Counted from the stretch's first letter, positions 16,050 to 24,147 are shown. The stretch is 35,326 nucleotides of DNA from Phormidesmis priestleyi ULC007 (GCF_001895925.1 NZ_MPPI01000047.1:1-35326), one strand, 5' to 3'. Notes: generated by a model not told the origin, from the letters alone. Numbers and translations: made by a program.

Positions 16050-16601
16050 TTAATTTTGAGGCGTAGTTTCAGAACGCCAATCTGGAGCAGCCCAACGACC
16101 AAGCTCACCGGGCGCAGATAACCGCACCATCATTAAATTCACACCGGTCTCATCAATGAAAACCAAGTCTTCTGGACAGATGTCTCAAATCTCTTCCCGA
16201 TACTCCCGTCGCAACAACTGAACTCGGTCTGTTTCAGCTTGACTGGCCTGCAACGGTTTTTTTCGAGTCAAATTCAACTGTTGTAAGGTACGGCAAAGCG
16301 TACTTGGACTGACCCGAATCTTAACTTGTTGTTCGAGTTGAACACACAATTCTTCTAGCGTTGCCTCATTATCTTGTTCCACCAACTGCTGAACCCGGTC
16401 GAGATGATTCGCCAACTTGCTGTCAAATCCACCGGTATGAGGCTTTGGCTCAATCGTCTCTTCTGTTTGATGCTGTTTGAGCAACAGTCGCACAAAATTA
16501 GGACTGACCTTGAACCGTTTGGCTAATTCCCGCTGCGATCCTTCTTGTTGTTCATAGGCATCCACAACTTTCTGACGCAGGTCTAGAGAGTAAGCTTTCA
16601 T
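16050..16601 (-). pseudogene. IS630-like transposase remnant
   Basis: From ATG 16601 residues 1-138 form an HTH DNA-binding region of IS630/Tc1 type (MKAYSLDLRQKVVDAYEQ; GSQRELAKRFKVSPNFVRLL; SPSTLCRTLQQLNLTRKKPL), closed by TGA at 16185-16187. Without a shift the frame continues DICPEDLVFIDETGVNLMMV, which holds the second Asp of the DDE triad, then leaves the family after MVRLSA and stops at 16050. The last third, with the final catalytic residue, is missing. A nonsense change plus a 3' deletion make it inactive. TAGCAATC just upstream (16603-16610) recalls the ends of the small element at 18840-18931. Confidence 0.8.
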
Positions 16602-16755
16602 CTAGCAATCATTAAGGGTATTGATAGATCAAGGTCATATTGATTTGATTTGTGATGACAGATTCGCAGTAGGGGCATGACACGTCGTGCCCTCTCGCGA
16701 TCGTTCAAGCCGTCGCAATTATTGTTGAAATCGGTATGAGCTTACCGCGATCGCA

Positions 16756-16790
16756 GATTGTTTGCATGTAAACAATCGATGTGTTATCTT
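16756..16790 (+). promoter_or_regulatory. Promoter of the pirin gene with overlapping palindrome
   Basis: TTGCAT (16762-16767) and TATCTT (16785-16790) are separated by 17 bases, a good sigma-70-type promoter. The inverted repeat GATTGTTT (16756-16763) / AAACAATC (16770-16777) overlaps the -35 hexamer, the expected place for a repressor or redox-sensor operator. It lies 75 bases upstream of ATG 16865. The regulator is not identifiable from the window. Confidence 0.6.
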
Positions 16791-16864
16791 AGATTCATAA
16801 AGTACGAGTTAGAACATTCTTCACTCAAACAAGTTTTTCTACGAGGGGTTGCTCAGAGGAAATT

Positions 16865-17563
16865 ATGATTACGATTCGTAAGGCGAACGATCGCGGACAC
16901 GCCAATCATGGCTGGCTAGACTCTTATCACACCTTTTCCTTCGCTGACTACTATGACCCCAAGTTTATGGGCTTTCGCAGTTTGCGAGTGATCAACGAAG
17001 ATCAGATTGCAGCAAAGCGCGGGTTTGGCACCCATTCTCACCGAGATATGGAGATCATTACCTATGTGTTAGAAGGTGCGTTAGAGCATCAGGACAGCCT
17101 GGGCAATCGATCGGTGATGCGTCCAGGAGAGGTGCAGCGCATGACGGCGGGAACTGGGGTGAGTCACAGCGAATATAATCACTTCGATCGAGAAGCCACT
17201 CATCTGCTGCAAATCTGGATTTTGCCTGAGACGCAAGGGTTAAAGCCTGGATACGAACAAAAGGCATATTCAGACGCAGAAAAGCGCGGAAAGCTTTGCC
17301 TGATTGCGTCTCAAGATGGTCGCGATGGCTCGGTTAAAGTGCATCAAGATCTCAACCTTTACGCCACGGTGTTAGGTGAAGGTGAGCAGGTGAATTTCTC
17401 AGTTAAGGACGATCGTCAGATCTGGGTTCAGGTTGCGCGTGGCTCTGTGATGCTCAACGGTCAACTTTTAGCGCCAGGTGACGCAGCCGCCGTTAGTCAA
17501 GAAACCTTACTCGATCTAACAGGTAAAGAACTCGCCGAAGTTCTGGTATTTGACCTTGTTTAG
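16865..17563 (+). CDS. Pirin family protein (YhhW type)
   Basis: 232-residue bicupin. The metal-binding residues of the N-terminal cupin are present (HSHRDMEI and the later Glu/His around GTGVSHSEYNH). The conserved opening ANDRGHANHGWLDSYHTFSF and FADYYDPKFMGF identify the YhhW branch, some of which oxidise quercetin. In cyanobacteria pirins respond to stress; the substrate here is unknown. AGAGGAAATT ribosome site before ATG 16865. Its TAG stop (17561-17563) is the first three bases of a family B repeat end, so the element defines the C-terminus (VLVFDLV). Two GST genes follow on the same strand. Confidence 0.9.
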   Translation: MITIRKANDRGHANHGWLDSYHTFSFADYYDPKFMGFRSLRVINEDQIAAKRGFGTHSHRDMEIITYVLEGALEHQDSLGNRSVMRPGEVQRMTAGTGVSHSEYNHFDREATHLLQIWILPETQGLKPGYEQKAYSDAEKRGKLCLIASQDGRDGSVKVHQDLNLYATVLGEGEQVNFSVKDDRQIWVQVARGSVMLNGQLLAPGDAAAVSQETLLDLTGKELAEVLVFDLV

Positions 17564-17663
17564 GATCGTGAATTAAATCAATACCCAAATCTGCGTCCGG
17601 GCATGGCACGGCAGTGCCCCTTGCCTCTGCAAAGAACCAATATTATTCAATCCACGATCCTTA
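17561..17663. repeat. Family B repeat, copy 1
   Basis: Left end TAGGATCGTGAATTAAAT (17561-17578) faces right end ATTCAATCCACGATCCTTA, an imperfect inverted pair. The centre has GGGCATGGCACGGCAGTGCCC-like sequence that folds on itself. The same arrangement recurs at 20726-20998 and, truncated, at 31858-31927. The first three bases are the stop codon of the pirin gene. Confidence 0.75.
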
Positions 17664-17765
17664 GGATTCTGGATTAAATAATGGGGGACAGCCGTCTCGG
17701 CTGTTTAAGTCAGGCAAGATGCCTGACCCACAAAGTTTTCGGAGTTATTTAATTCACGATCCTTA
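17661..17765. repeat. Second element with family B-type ends
   Basis: Ends TTAGGATTCTGGATTAAATAA (17661 on) and TTATTTAATTCACGATCCTTAA face each other and share TTA with the neighbouring copy. The inside differs: two perfect hairpins, ACAGCCG/CGGCTGT (17688-17704) and GTCAGGCA/TGCCTGAC (17709-17727). The ends, not the core, are therefore what the two elements have in common, as expected of MITEs mobilised by one transposase. Confidence 0.7.
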
Positions 17766-17777
17766 AACAAAAACTAT

Positions 17778-17826
17778 GAGTTTTGAGTGATGAGTTTTAC
17801 ATCAAGAACGCATACACTCAAAACTC
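17778..17826 (+). promoter_or_regulatory. Leader palindrome upstream of the first GST gene
   Basis: GAGTTTTGAGTG (17778-17789) and CACTCAAAACTC (17815-17826) are perfect 12-bp inverted repeats ending 38 bases before ATG 17865. A similar 13-bp pair, GAGTTTTGAATAA/TTATTCAAAACTC, precedes the paralogue. It may be an mRNA leader hairpin, or a dispersed GAGTTTTGAG-type cyanobacterial repeat. Confidence 0.55.
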
Positions 17827-17864
17827 ACAAATTCAAACCTTAAAATTCTTTCAAGGAGATCACA

Positions 17865-18833
17865 ATGGCACTGGGAATGATGGTCGAAGGCAAATGGACA
17901 ACCGATTGGACAGAGCGAGACGAAAAAGGTCAGTTTAATCGAATGCCGACTCACTTTCGCGATCGCGTCACCGCCGACGGGTCAAGCGGCTTTAAAGCTG
18001 AAGCAGGACGCTATCACCTCTATATCTCGCTGGCGTGCCCTTGGGCGCACCGAACCCTAATTATGCGCCAACTTAAGGGACTAGATGAGGCGATCGGGCT
18101 GTCGATCGTCGATGCCGTTCTCAGCGACAAAGGCTGGATATTTTCGGAAGCACCGGGGGCGATTCCTGACTCGGTAAATCACGCTGAATATCTGCAAGAG
18201 ATTTATCTCAAAGCCGATCCAAAATATACCGGGCGAATTACCGTTCCGGTGCTGTGGGATAAAGAAAAACAGACGATCGTCAATAATGAGTCTCGCGAAA
18301 TTATTCGGATGTTTGATGTCGAGTTTGACGCGATCGCTCAGTCAGAGCTTGATCTCTATCCAGCAGATTTGCGCGAAACGATTGATCAGACGATCGATGC
18401 AATTTATATGCCGATTAATAACGGTGTCTACCGATCGGGGTTCGCTACCACTCAAGCAGCGTATGAGGAAGCCGTTACAGACCTGTTTGAAAATCTCGAT
18501 CGCTGGGAATCTGTTTTGAGTTCACAGCGCTATCTCTGTGGTGATCAACTCACCGAAGCTGATATTTGTCTGTTTACAACACTATTGCGATTCGACTCGG
18601 TTTATCACGGTCACTTCAAATGCAATCTCAAACGCATTGTTGACTATCCCAATCTCTGGAATTATCTCAAAGATTTATACCAGCATCCACCCATTAAAGA
18701 AACCTGCAATCTCGATCATATCAAGCGACACTATTATATGAGTCAGACACAGATCAACCCTAATCGCATTGTGCCCAAAGGCCCAATCATTAACTTTGAA
18801 GAGAAGCACGATCGCGATGGCTTTGCCGCATAG
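17865..18833 (+). CDS. Xi-class GST, glutathionyl-hydroquinone reductase type
   Basis: 322 residues, usual for the YqjG/ECM4 (xi) class, which reduces glutathionyl-hydroquinones back to hydroquinones. The catalytic Cys58 lies in LACPWAHRTLIMR; the thioredoxin-like N-domain continues to RITVPVLWDKE and NNESREIIRMF, the glutathione-binding block; the helical C-domain holds the family Tyr in FDSVYHGHFKCNL. ATG 17865 follows an AAGGAG site. The next gene is a close paralogue, so this is a tandem duplication. Context with pirin suggests defence against quinones or other electrophiles (inference). Confidence 0.92.
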   Translation: MALGMMVEGKWTTDWTERDEKGQFNRMPTHFRDRVTADGSSGFKAEAGRYHLYISLACPWAHRTLIMRQLKGLDEAIGLSIVDAVLSDKGWIFSEAPGAIPDSVNHAEYLQEIYLKADPKYTGRITVPVLWDKEKQTIVNNESREIIRMFDVEFDAIAQSELDLYPADLRETIDQTIDAIYMPINNGVYRSGFATTQAAYEEAVTDLFENLDRWESVLSSQRYLCGDQLTEADICLFTTLLRFDSVYHGHFKCNLKRIVDYPNLWNYLKDLYQHPPIKETCNLDHIKRHYYMSQTQINPNRIVPKGPIINFEEKHDRDGFAA

Positions 18834-18839
18834 ATCTTT

Positions 18840-18931
18840 TATAGCAATCCTATTTCAGTTGTGAGAGTGGGACAAGTTTCCAGCCTATACGGGCAAGATG
18901 CCCATCCCACAATTTACTTAGGATTGCTATA
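18840..18931. repeat. 92-bp inverted-repeat element between the GST genes
   Basis: Perfect 13-bp ends TATAGCAATCCTA (18840-18852) and TAGGATTGCTATA (18919-18931), with an inner pair GTGGGA/TCCCAC. Ends that start with TA would fit target choice by an IS630/mariner-type transposase. It has no coding capacity and lies within seven bases of the first GST stop, so it may act as that gene's transcript terminator. Confidence 0.75.
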
Positions 18932-18932
18932 T

Positions 18933-18995
18933 GAGTTTTGAATAACAGACGCTTAAGCCCAAAATTTAGAACGTGTAACTTATTATTCAAAACTC
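18933..18995 (+). promoter_or_regulatory. Leader palindrome upstream of the second GST gene
   Basis: GAGTTTTGAATAA (18933-18945) and TTATTCAAAACTC (18983-18995) are perfect inverted repeats. The right arm ends two bases before the GGAGG ribosome site of the GST gene, so folding could hide or expose that site. Confidence 0.55.
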
Positions 18996-19007
18996 TTGGA
19001 GGTCAAA

Positions 19008-19970
19008 ATGGCAGCAGGAATGATGGTGGATGGTAAGTGGGCAACTGAACGGACTGAGCACGATCGCAGCGGCAAGTTTAAGTCAATCCCGACTACGTTT
19101 CGCGATCGCGTCACCGCCGATGGTTCGAGTGGCTTTAAGGCAGAGGCGGGGCGCTATCACCTCTATATTTGTTTGGGGTGTCCTTGGGCGCATCGGACGC
19201 TGATTATGCGAAGTCTGAAAGGATTGCAAGAAGCGATCGGGCTGTCGATCGTCGATCCCATAATGAGCGACAAAGGTTGGGCGTTTTCTGAGGAACCGGG
19301 CGCAATTCCTGACGCGGTGAACCACGCTGAATATCTGCAAGAAATCTATCTCAAAGCCGACCCAAAATTCACCGGGCGAATTACCGTTCCGGTGCTGTGG
19401 GACAAAGAGAAAGGCACGATCGTTAACAATGAGTCTCGCGAAATCATTCGGATGTTTGATGTAGAGTTTGACAGTCTTGCTAAATCCCAGACAGACTTTT
19501 ACCCACAGGAATTGCGGACAAAGATTGACGAGACGATCGATGCGATTTATGTGCCGATTAACGCTGGCGTGTATGGAGCCGGATTCGCCACCACTCAAGC
19601 AGCGTATGAGGAAGCGGTTACCGAACTGTTTGAGAACCTCGATCGCTGGGAATCTGTTTTAAGTTCACAGCGCTATCTCTGTAGTAATCAACTCACCGAA
19701 GCGGAGGTTTGTCTGTTTGTAACACTACTCCGATTTGACTCCGTGTATTATGGGCATTTCAAATGCAATCTTCGTCGGATTGTAGATTACCCCAACCTCT
19801 GGAACTATCTGAAAGATGTTTATCAATATCCAGGCATTCAAGAAACCTGCAATTTAGATCACATCAAACGCGGGTATCACATGAGTATGATAGAGATTAA
19901 CCCCAATCGAATTGTGCCCAAAGGCCCGATCATCAACTTTGACGAAAAGCACGATCGCAATCGATTTTAA
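19008..19970 (+). CDS. Xi-class GST, tandem paralogue
   Basis: 320 residues from ATG 19008, chosen because GGAGG at 18998-19002 is well placed and it matches the paralogue's start; an in-frame TTG at 18996 is rejected since it lies in that ribosome site. It shares most residues with the previous gene, including Cys58 in LGCPWAHRTLIMR, the NNESREIIRMF block and FDSVYYGHFKCNL. Differences cluster near residues 150-190, where the C-domain begins, so substrate range may differ. Same predicted reaction as the paralogue. It converges with ppgK (stops one base apart). Confidence 0.92.
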   Translation: MAAGMMVDGKWATERTEHDRSGKFKSIPTTFRDRVTADGSSGFKAEAGRYHLYICLGCPWAHRTLIMRSLKGLQEAIGLSIVDPIMSDKGWAFSEEPGAIPDAVNHAEYLQEIYLKADPKFTGRITVPVLWDKEKGTIVNNESREIIRMFDVEFDSLAKSQTDFYPQELRTKIDETIDAIYVPINAGVYGAGFATTQAAYEEAVTELFENLDRWESVLSSQRYLCSNQLTEAEVCLFVTLLRFDSVYYGHFKCNLRRIVDYPNLWNYLKDVYQYPGIQETCNLDHIKRGYHMSMIEINPNRIVPKGPIINFDEKHDRNRF

Positions 19971-20693
19971 CTAATCTCGCCAGAGTACAATTCCGCCTAA
20001 CAACCCCGATATATTGGGAACAATTTTGACATTGGGCGGCAACTCGATCGTGATTTTGTTGGTGTTGCCGCCCCCGATATAGAGCCGATCGTAGTTGAAG
20101 AGTTTTCTCAGAGACTCGATCGATTGTCCTAATCGTCGGCTCCACTTTTTTTGACCGACGCGGTCTAAAGCGGCTCGTCCTAATTGCTGCTCATAGGTTT
20201 CCTTATTGCGAAACTCGTGGTGTCCCATTTCTAAATTGGGCACAAGTTTGCCGTTGAGAAATAAGGCAGACCCAAAGCCCGTGCCCAGCGTGATCACCAG
20301 CTCAACGCCGTGCCCTGCAATCGCGCCCATACCTTGCATATCAGCATCGTTTACCACCCGGACAGGCTTTTTTAAGCGATCGCTTAACGCCTTTGCCAGA
20401 TCAAACCCAACCCAATCGGGGTCAAGATTGACTGCCGTTTCGGTGACTCCTGCCCGCACCACACCCGGAAACCCTGCCGAAACGCGATCGAACTCGCCTT
20501 GCTGATTTGCCAGAGACACGATCGCGTTAACGACGAGATCAGGCTTTGCAGGTTGAGGCGTTTCGGTGCGAGAACGTTCGGTCTGAGGCTGCCCTGATTC
20601 ATCTAGCACCAGGGTTTTAATCCCACTTCCGCCAATGTCGATCGCTAGCGTTCTCACCACCGTTTTCACCCTCTGTCGTTTGTTCTGCACCAC
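19971..20693 (-). CDS. ppgK: Polyphosphate glucokinase (ROK family)
   Basis: 240 residues. The ATP/polyphosphate phosphate loop AIDIGGSGIKTLVLDE, the catalytic Asp in VVNDADMQGMGA and the LGTGFGSALFLNG block identify a ROK kinase. The short length and the GHHEFRNKETYEQQLG region, where larger ROK kinases carry a zinc motif, point to polyphosphate glucokinase, which phosphorylates glucose with polyphosphate or ATP. GTG 20693 is used here; GTG 20663 (VKTVVRTLAIDIG) would give a slightly shorter protein and is equally credible. It converges on the second GST gene. Upstream lies the nested repeat. Confidence 0.88.
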   Translation of the reverse strand: MVQNKRQRVKTVVRTLAIDIGGSGIKTLVLDESGQPQTERSRTETPQPAKPDLVVNAIVSLANQQGEFDRVSAGFPGVVRAGVTETAVNLDPDWVGFDLAKALSDRLKKPVRVVNDADMQGMGAIAGHGVELVITLGTGFGSALFLNGKLVPNLEMGHHEFRNKETYEQQLGRAALDRVGQKKWSRRLGQSIESLRKLFNYDRLYIGGGNTNKITIELPPNVKIVPNISGLLGGIVLWRD

Positions 20694-20725
20694 TACTTAT
20701 TTTTGCAGCTAACTCACTGAAAATT

Positions 20726-20998
20726 GTGAATTAAATTAACGTGAATTCGATGAAGCTTTTCGCTGCGGTTGCCAATCCGGGTTGCCCCCCAAATCCCCCA
20801 AGATTGGGAACTTTGAACCTAAATTCTGGGCTTAAAGTCTCCCAGAACTGGGGGATTTAGGGGGTTGAAGCGCTGAAGAACGAAGCGAAAGAACTCAGCG
20901 AACTGACGTTAAATTAAGATCAGAATTTGCGTATGGCCATAGCACGGCAGTGCCCATTAACCTTGCAAGTGACCGACATGATCTAATTCACGATCCTA
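20726..20998. repeat. Family B repeat, copy 2, interrupted by a family A element
   Basis: The left piece GTGAATTAAATT (20726-20737) and the right piece 20916-20998 (AATTTGCGTATGGCCATAGC, then ACGGCAGTGCCC, ending AATTCACGATCCTA) line up without gaps against copy 1 at 17567-17663 once the 20738-20910 insertion and one AAATT are removed. The right end supplies the TAG stop of the coiled-coil gene to its right. Confidence 0.75.
20738..20910. repeat. Family A MITE-like element, copy 2
   Basis: 173 bp, starting AACGTGAATTCGATGAAG and ending AGCGAACTGACGTT, with the inner CCCCCCAAATCCCCC / GGGGGATTTAGGGGG palindrome. It is flanked by AAATT at 20733-20737 and 20911-20915, a 5-bp target duplication. 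It sits inside a family B element, so it is the younger of the two insertions. Confidence 0.85.
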
Positions 20999-21694
20999 AT
21001 CAAACCAGCCAATATCTTGATCTGAGAAACTGTTTTGCATCGGATCATTGGGGAAAACCGGACGGGCAAGGGTCGCTGCCTGATGTCTGCGAAGACTGTC
21101 TTGTCTGCTCTCAGCGGCAGGCTGTGCAGGGCTAGGCTGAACCGTTAGCTGTGCAGATTTTGCTTTGGTTGCGAGTTCTACTTTCAGCGTTTGCTGTTCT
21201 TGCTTGAGGGCTTTATTTTCGTCAATCAGTGCTTGATTCGATTCGGCTAATTTCAGCGCTTCTTTTTGAGTTTTATCTAGCTCTGACTGAATTTTATTTG
21301 CCTTGTCTAGATTGGTTTGCAGATTTTGCACCAGCATTTTTTGCTCATCAAGCTGCGATCGCAGGTCTTCAACGCTTTTTTGCAGAAGCTGCTCTTTTTG
21401 ATTTGACTGCTCTAAAGACTCTTTGAGCGCCATCAGATTTGCTTCTAACGCAGGGACGACAGTGGTTTCAAGCTCAGGCTCTGCTGGGGTCGAAGGGGCT
21501 GGCTCAGATGCAATGACTTCAGAAACTTCAACATCAACGGGTGCGCTCGCCCACTCATCTTTCAACTCCAGATCATCTGGCTTGATGACTGTCTTCGCGT
21601 CTTCAGGCAGCAATTCCGCATCTACGACAGGAGTCTGGGGCGGCTTGCGAGGAGTTGTCTTGCGGGAATTAGCGGCGGGTTGTCTTCTGACCAT
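20996..21694 (-). CDS. Coiled-coil protein of unknown function
   Basis: 232 residues, soluble. A basic N-terminal tail (MVRRQPAANSRKTTPRKPP), an acidic Pro-rich segment, a coiled coil at about residues 85-170, and a basic region ending NSFSDQDIGWFD. The acidic final motif looks conserved-type and could be a docking tag. Domain order (acidic linker, coiled coil, terminal motif) resembles the larger protein at 8184, but I see no real homology. The TAG stop (20996-20998) lies in the end of a family B repeat. Confidence 0.75.
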   Translation of the reverse strand: MVRRQPAANSRKTTPRKPPQTPVVDAELLPEDAKTVIKPDDLELKDEWASAPVDVEVSEVIASEPAPSTPAEPELETTVVPALEANLMALKESLEQSNQKEQLLQKSVEDLRSQLDEQKMLVQNLQTNLDKANKIQSELDKTQKEALKLAESNQALIDENKALKQEQQTLKVELATKAKSAQLTVQPSPAQPAAESRQDSLRRHQAATLARPVFPNDPMQNSFSDQDIGWFD

Positions 21695-21787
21695 TACTCT
21701 CTCCTAGACGATTGCCCAGTAAAAAACTGCGAGGCAAACGCCTCTGCCGTGACTATAGCGTGTTGGCTGACACAAAAAATAGATTTG

Positions 21788-22768
21788 TTACGGTTCGTTT
21801 GCCAATGTCTGCCGAAAGTGAGAGCAGCCCATCGGCAAGTCAAACATGTGCAACTCAAACTCACGCGCCAAGTCTTCGCAGACTTTAAGTCCACGGACGC
21901 TACTGCCGTGTGCATCCAACGGCGGCGAAAAAACCGCGATGCCGACTTGATTAGGAACCACTGCGATAATGCCGCCCGAAACCCCACTCTTGGCAGGAAT
22001 TCCAACTTTATACGCCCATTCACCTGCAAAGTTATACATTCCGCAGGTGTACATCACCGACAACACATCTCGAATGTAGTGAGACGGGATGGCGCGATCG
22101 CCCGTCATCGGATTCACGCCTTTGTTGGCTAAGGTTGCCGCCATCACTGCCAGATCGCGACAGTTGACCATCAGCGAACATTGCTGAAAATAGAGATCGA
22201 GCGCTTCGTCGATTTTCTCGTCGATCATGCCAAAATGCCGCATCAAGTGGGCCATGGCTCGGTTACGGTGCCCCGTCGATCGCTCCGACATAAACACCGA
22301 CATATCGATATAGACATCCCGCCCGATATAGTGCCGAAACATATCGAGCATTCGGTTTAAACGCTCTGTGGCTCCGGTGCCTTTGATCAGACTGGTGGTG
22401 GCGATCGCGCCCGCATTCACCATTGGGTTATCGGGTCGCTTCGACGATTCATCCAGTCGAATCAGCGAGTTAAACGGGTCGCCCGTAGGCTCAACGCCCA
22501 CTTTAGCCAGCACTTTGTCGCGCCCGTGTTCTGCCAGCGCCATGCCATAAACAAACACCTTTGAGATCGACTGAATCGTGAATAGCTGATCAGCGTCTCC
22601 AACTTCAAAGATCCGACCGTCTACTGTGACGACACAAATGCTGAAGCAGTCAGGATCAACCTTCGCCAATTCAGGAATATAGCTGGCAAGCGCCCCGTCG
22701 GTTAAAGGCTTATATTTGAGGTAAAGCGCGTTGAGGAACGACTGAAATGGGTGTTCTAGATCTCCCAT
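21788..22768 (-). CDS. glsA: Glutaminase A
   Basis: 326 residues, a serine-dependent beta-lactamase-like fold that hydrolyses L-glutamine to glutamate and ammonia. The catalytic Ser-x-x-Lys is in [32 protein letters not shown], the [20 protein letters not shown] region and [20 protein letters not shown] are the other family blocks. The C-terminus ends after the catalytic domain; STAS or cyclic-nucleotide domains seen in some relatives are absent. ATG 22768 is used. It is divergent from prfB, sharing 22769-22855 as promoter region. Confidence 0.93.
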   Translation of the reverse strand: MGDLEHPFQSFLNALYLKYKPLTDGALASYIPELAKVDPDCFSICVVTVDGRIFEVGDADQLFTIQSISKVFVYGMALAEHGRDKVLAKVGVEPTGDPFNSLIRLDESSKRPDNPMVNAGAIATTSLIKGTGATERLNRMLDMFRHYIGRDVYIDMSVFMSERSTGHRNRAMAHLMRHFGMIDEKIDEALDLYFQQCSLMVNCRDLAVMAATLANKGVNPMTGDRAIPSHYIRDVLSVMYTCGMYNFAGEWAYKVGIPAKSGVSGGIIAVVPNQVGIAVFSPPLDAHGSSVRGLKVCEDLAREFELHMFDLPMGCSHFRQTLANEP

Positions 22769-22855
22769 GTTTGTGGCTGAGTGCTGATTAATGACACAAC
22801 TCTAATCGAACTGCCGCTAAAATAAACAATACTGTTCAAGGAAACGATCGATCGT

Positions 22856-23969
22856 ATGGATACTGTAGAACTAAAGCGTGACGTTGAAGTGTTATCTGAG
22901 CGCCTGGGTAAAACTCAGGAGTATCTTTGACGTTCCTGCCCTGACCGCAAAAATTCAAGATTTAGAGCAAGTCGCCGCCCAACCCGAACTGTGGGAAGAC
23001 CAGACAAAAGCTCAACAGATTTTGCAAGAACTCAACGACTATAAATCGCATCTTCAGCAGTTTCAGCAATGGCAAACTCACCTCGTCGATGCCCAGACGA
23101 TTCTAGAATTGCTGGAGCTAGAAATGGATGACTCGCTGCTCGAAGAAGGCCAGCAAAAAACTCGCCAACTCAAGCAAGAACTCGATCAGTGGGAGCTTCA
23201 GCAAATGCTCTCAGGCACCTACGATGCTAAGGGTGCCATTCTCACGATTAATGCGGGGGCTGGCGGCACTGACGCTCAAGATTGGGCAGAGATGCTGCTG
23301 CGAATGTATACCCGCTGGGGTGAATCTCACGGCTATAAAGTGCATCTTACTGAAGAATCAGAGGGCGACGAAGCAGGCATTAAGTCCGCCACATTAGAGA
23401 TTGACGGCAACTATGCCTACGGTTATCTCAAGGTCGAAAAGGGCACCCATCGCCTCGTGCGAATTTCGCCATTTAACGCCAATGACAAGCGGCAAACCAG
23501 CTTTGCTGGGGTGGAAGTGATGCCGATGATCGATACATCTGTGAAGTTAGACATCCCCGATAAAGATTTGGAGATTACGACTTCTCGCGCTGGCGGCAAG
23601 GGCGGACAAAACGTCAACAAAGTTGAAACTGCTGTGCGAATTACTCACCTGCCGACGGGGATTGCAGTGAGGTGTACTGAGGAGCGATCGCAGCTTCAAA
23701 ACAAAGAAAAAGCCCTCGTCATTCTCAAAGCCAAGCTGTTGATCATCGCTCAAGAACAGAAAGCCAAAGAAGTCGCTGACATTCGCGGAGACATTGTAGA
23801 AGCAGCTTGGGGCAACCAGATTCGCAACTATGTGTTTCACCCCTATCAGATGGTAAAAGATCTCCGCACAGGGGTCGAAACCACCGCCATTCAAGATGTG
23901 ATGAATGGAGAATTAGATGTCTTTATTGAGGCGTGTTTGCGGCAAGACAACCAGCTAGTTGAGGTTTAA
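22856..23969 (+). CDS. prfB: Peptide chain release factor 2, programmed +1 frameshift
   Basis: About 370 residues after frameshifting. The first 24 codons (22856-22927) end CTT, TGA, C; reading resumes at GAC 22929. RF2 stops translation at UGA and UAA in the cytoplasm. The [17 protein letters not shown] block carries the GGQ peptidyl-hydrolysis motif and [15 protein letters not shown] holds the SPF stop-codon-recognition tripeptide that marks RF2 rather than RF1. AAGGAAA (22838-22844) is the ribosome site. Starting at 22878 in the second frame would be an artefact. Autoregulated: low RF2 favours the shift at its own UGA. Confidence 0.95.
22917..22931 (+). promoter_or_regulatory. Programmed +1 frameshift site of prfB
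   Basis: AGGAG (22917-22921), three bases, CTT (22925-22927), TGA (22928-22930), C (22931). The internal Shine-Dalgarno sequence three bases before CTT UGA C is the same arrangement as in E. coli prfB. It keeps RF2 at a level set by its own termination efficiency at UGA. Confidence 0.95.
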
Positions 23970-24012
23970 AAAAGCTGAGGAATTGTGAGTTAAAACAATT
24001 CACAACTCATGT

Positions 24013-24147
24013 GATGTGCGACTAAGAACCCTCACCCCAAACCCCTCTCCCAGGAGAGGGACTTTCAAGTAGTCTCTGGTTCCCTCTCCTGTGGGAGAGG
24101 GCTAGGGTGAGGGATGCTTTTGGGCAATTTTAGGAAAGTCGCACATC
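24013..24147. repeat. 135-bp inverted-repeat element
   Basis: GATGTGCGACT (24013-24023) and AGTCGCACATC (24137-24147) are perfect inverted ends. The core is a long palindrome of CCCTCACCCCAAACCCCTCT type paired with GGGAGAGGGCTAGGGTGAGG, a sequence style known from dispersed cyanobacterial repeats. AACTCAT occurs on both sides (24004-24010, 24153-24159), possibly a target duplication, though a few bases separate it from the ends. It lies 43 bases after the prfB stop. Confidence 0.75.

Noticed and set aside
16672-16693. GGGGCATGACACGTCGTGCCC as another family B copy
   Set aside because: Only the central hairpin is similar; no inverted ends or flanking match were found.
18996-19007. TTG 18996 as start of the second GST
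   Set aside because: It lies in the GGAGG ribosome site of ATG 19008, which matches the paralogue's start.
22878-22928. Start of prfB at 22878 in the second frame, or prfB as a pseudogene
   Set aside because: The CTT TGA C site with an internal AGGAG shows programmed frameshifting from ATG 22856.
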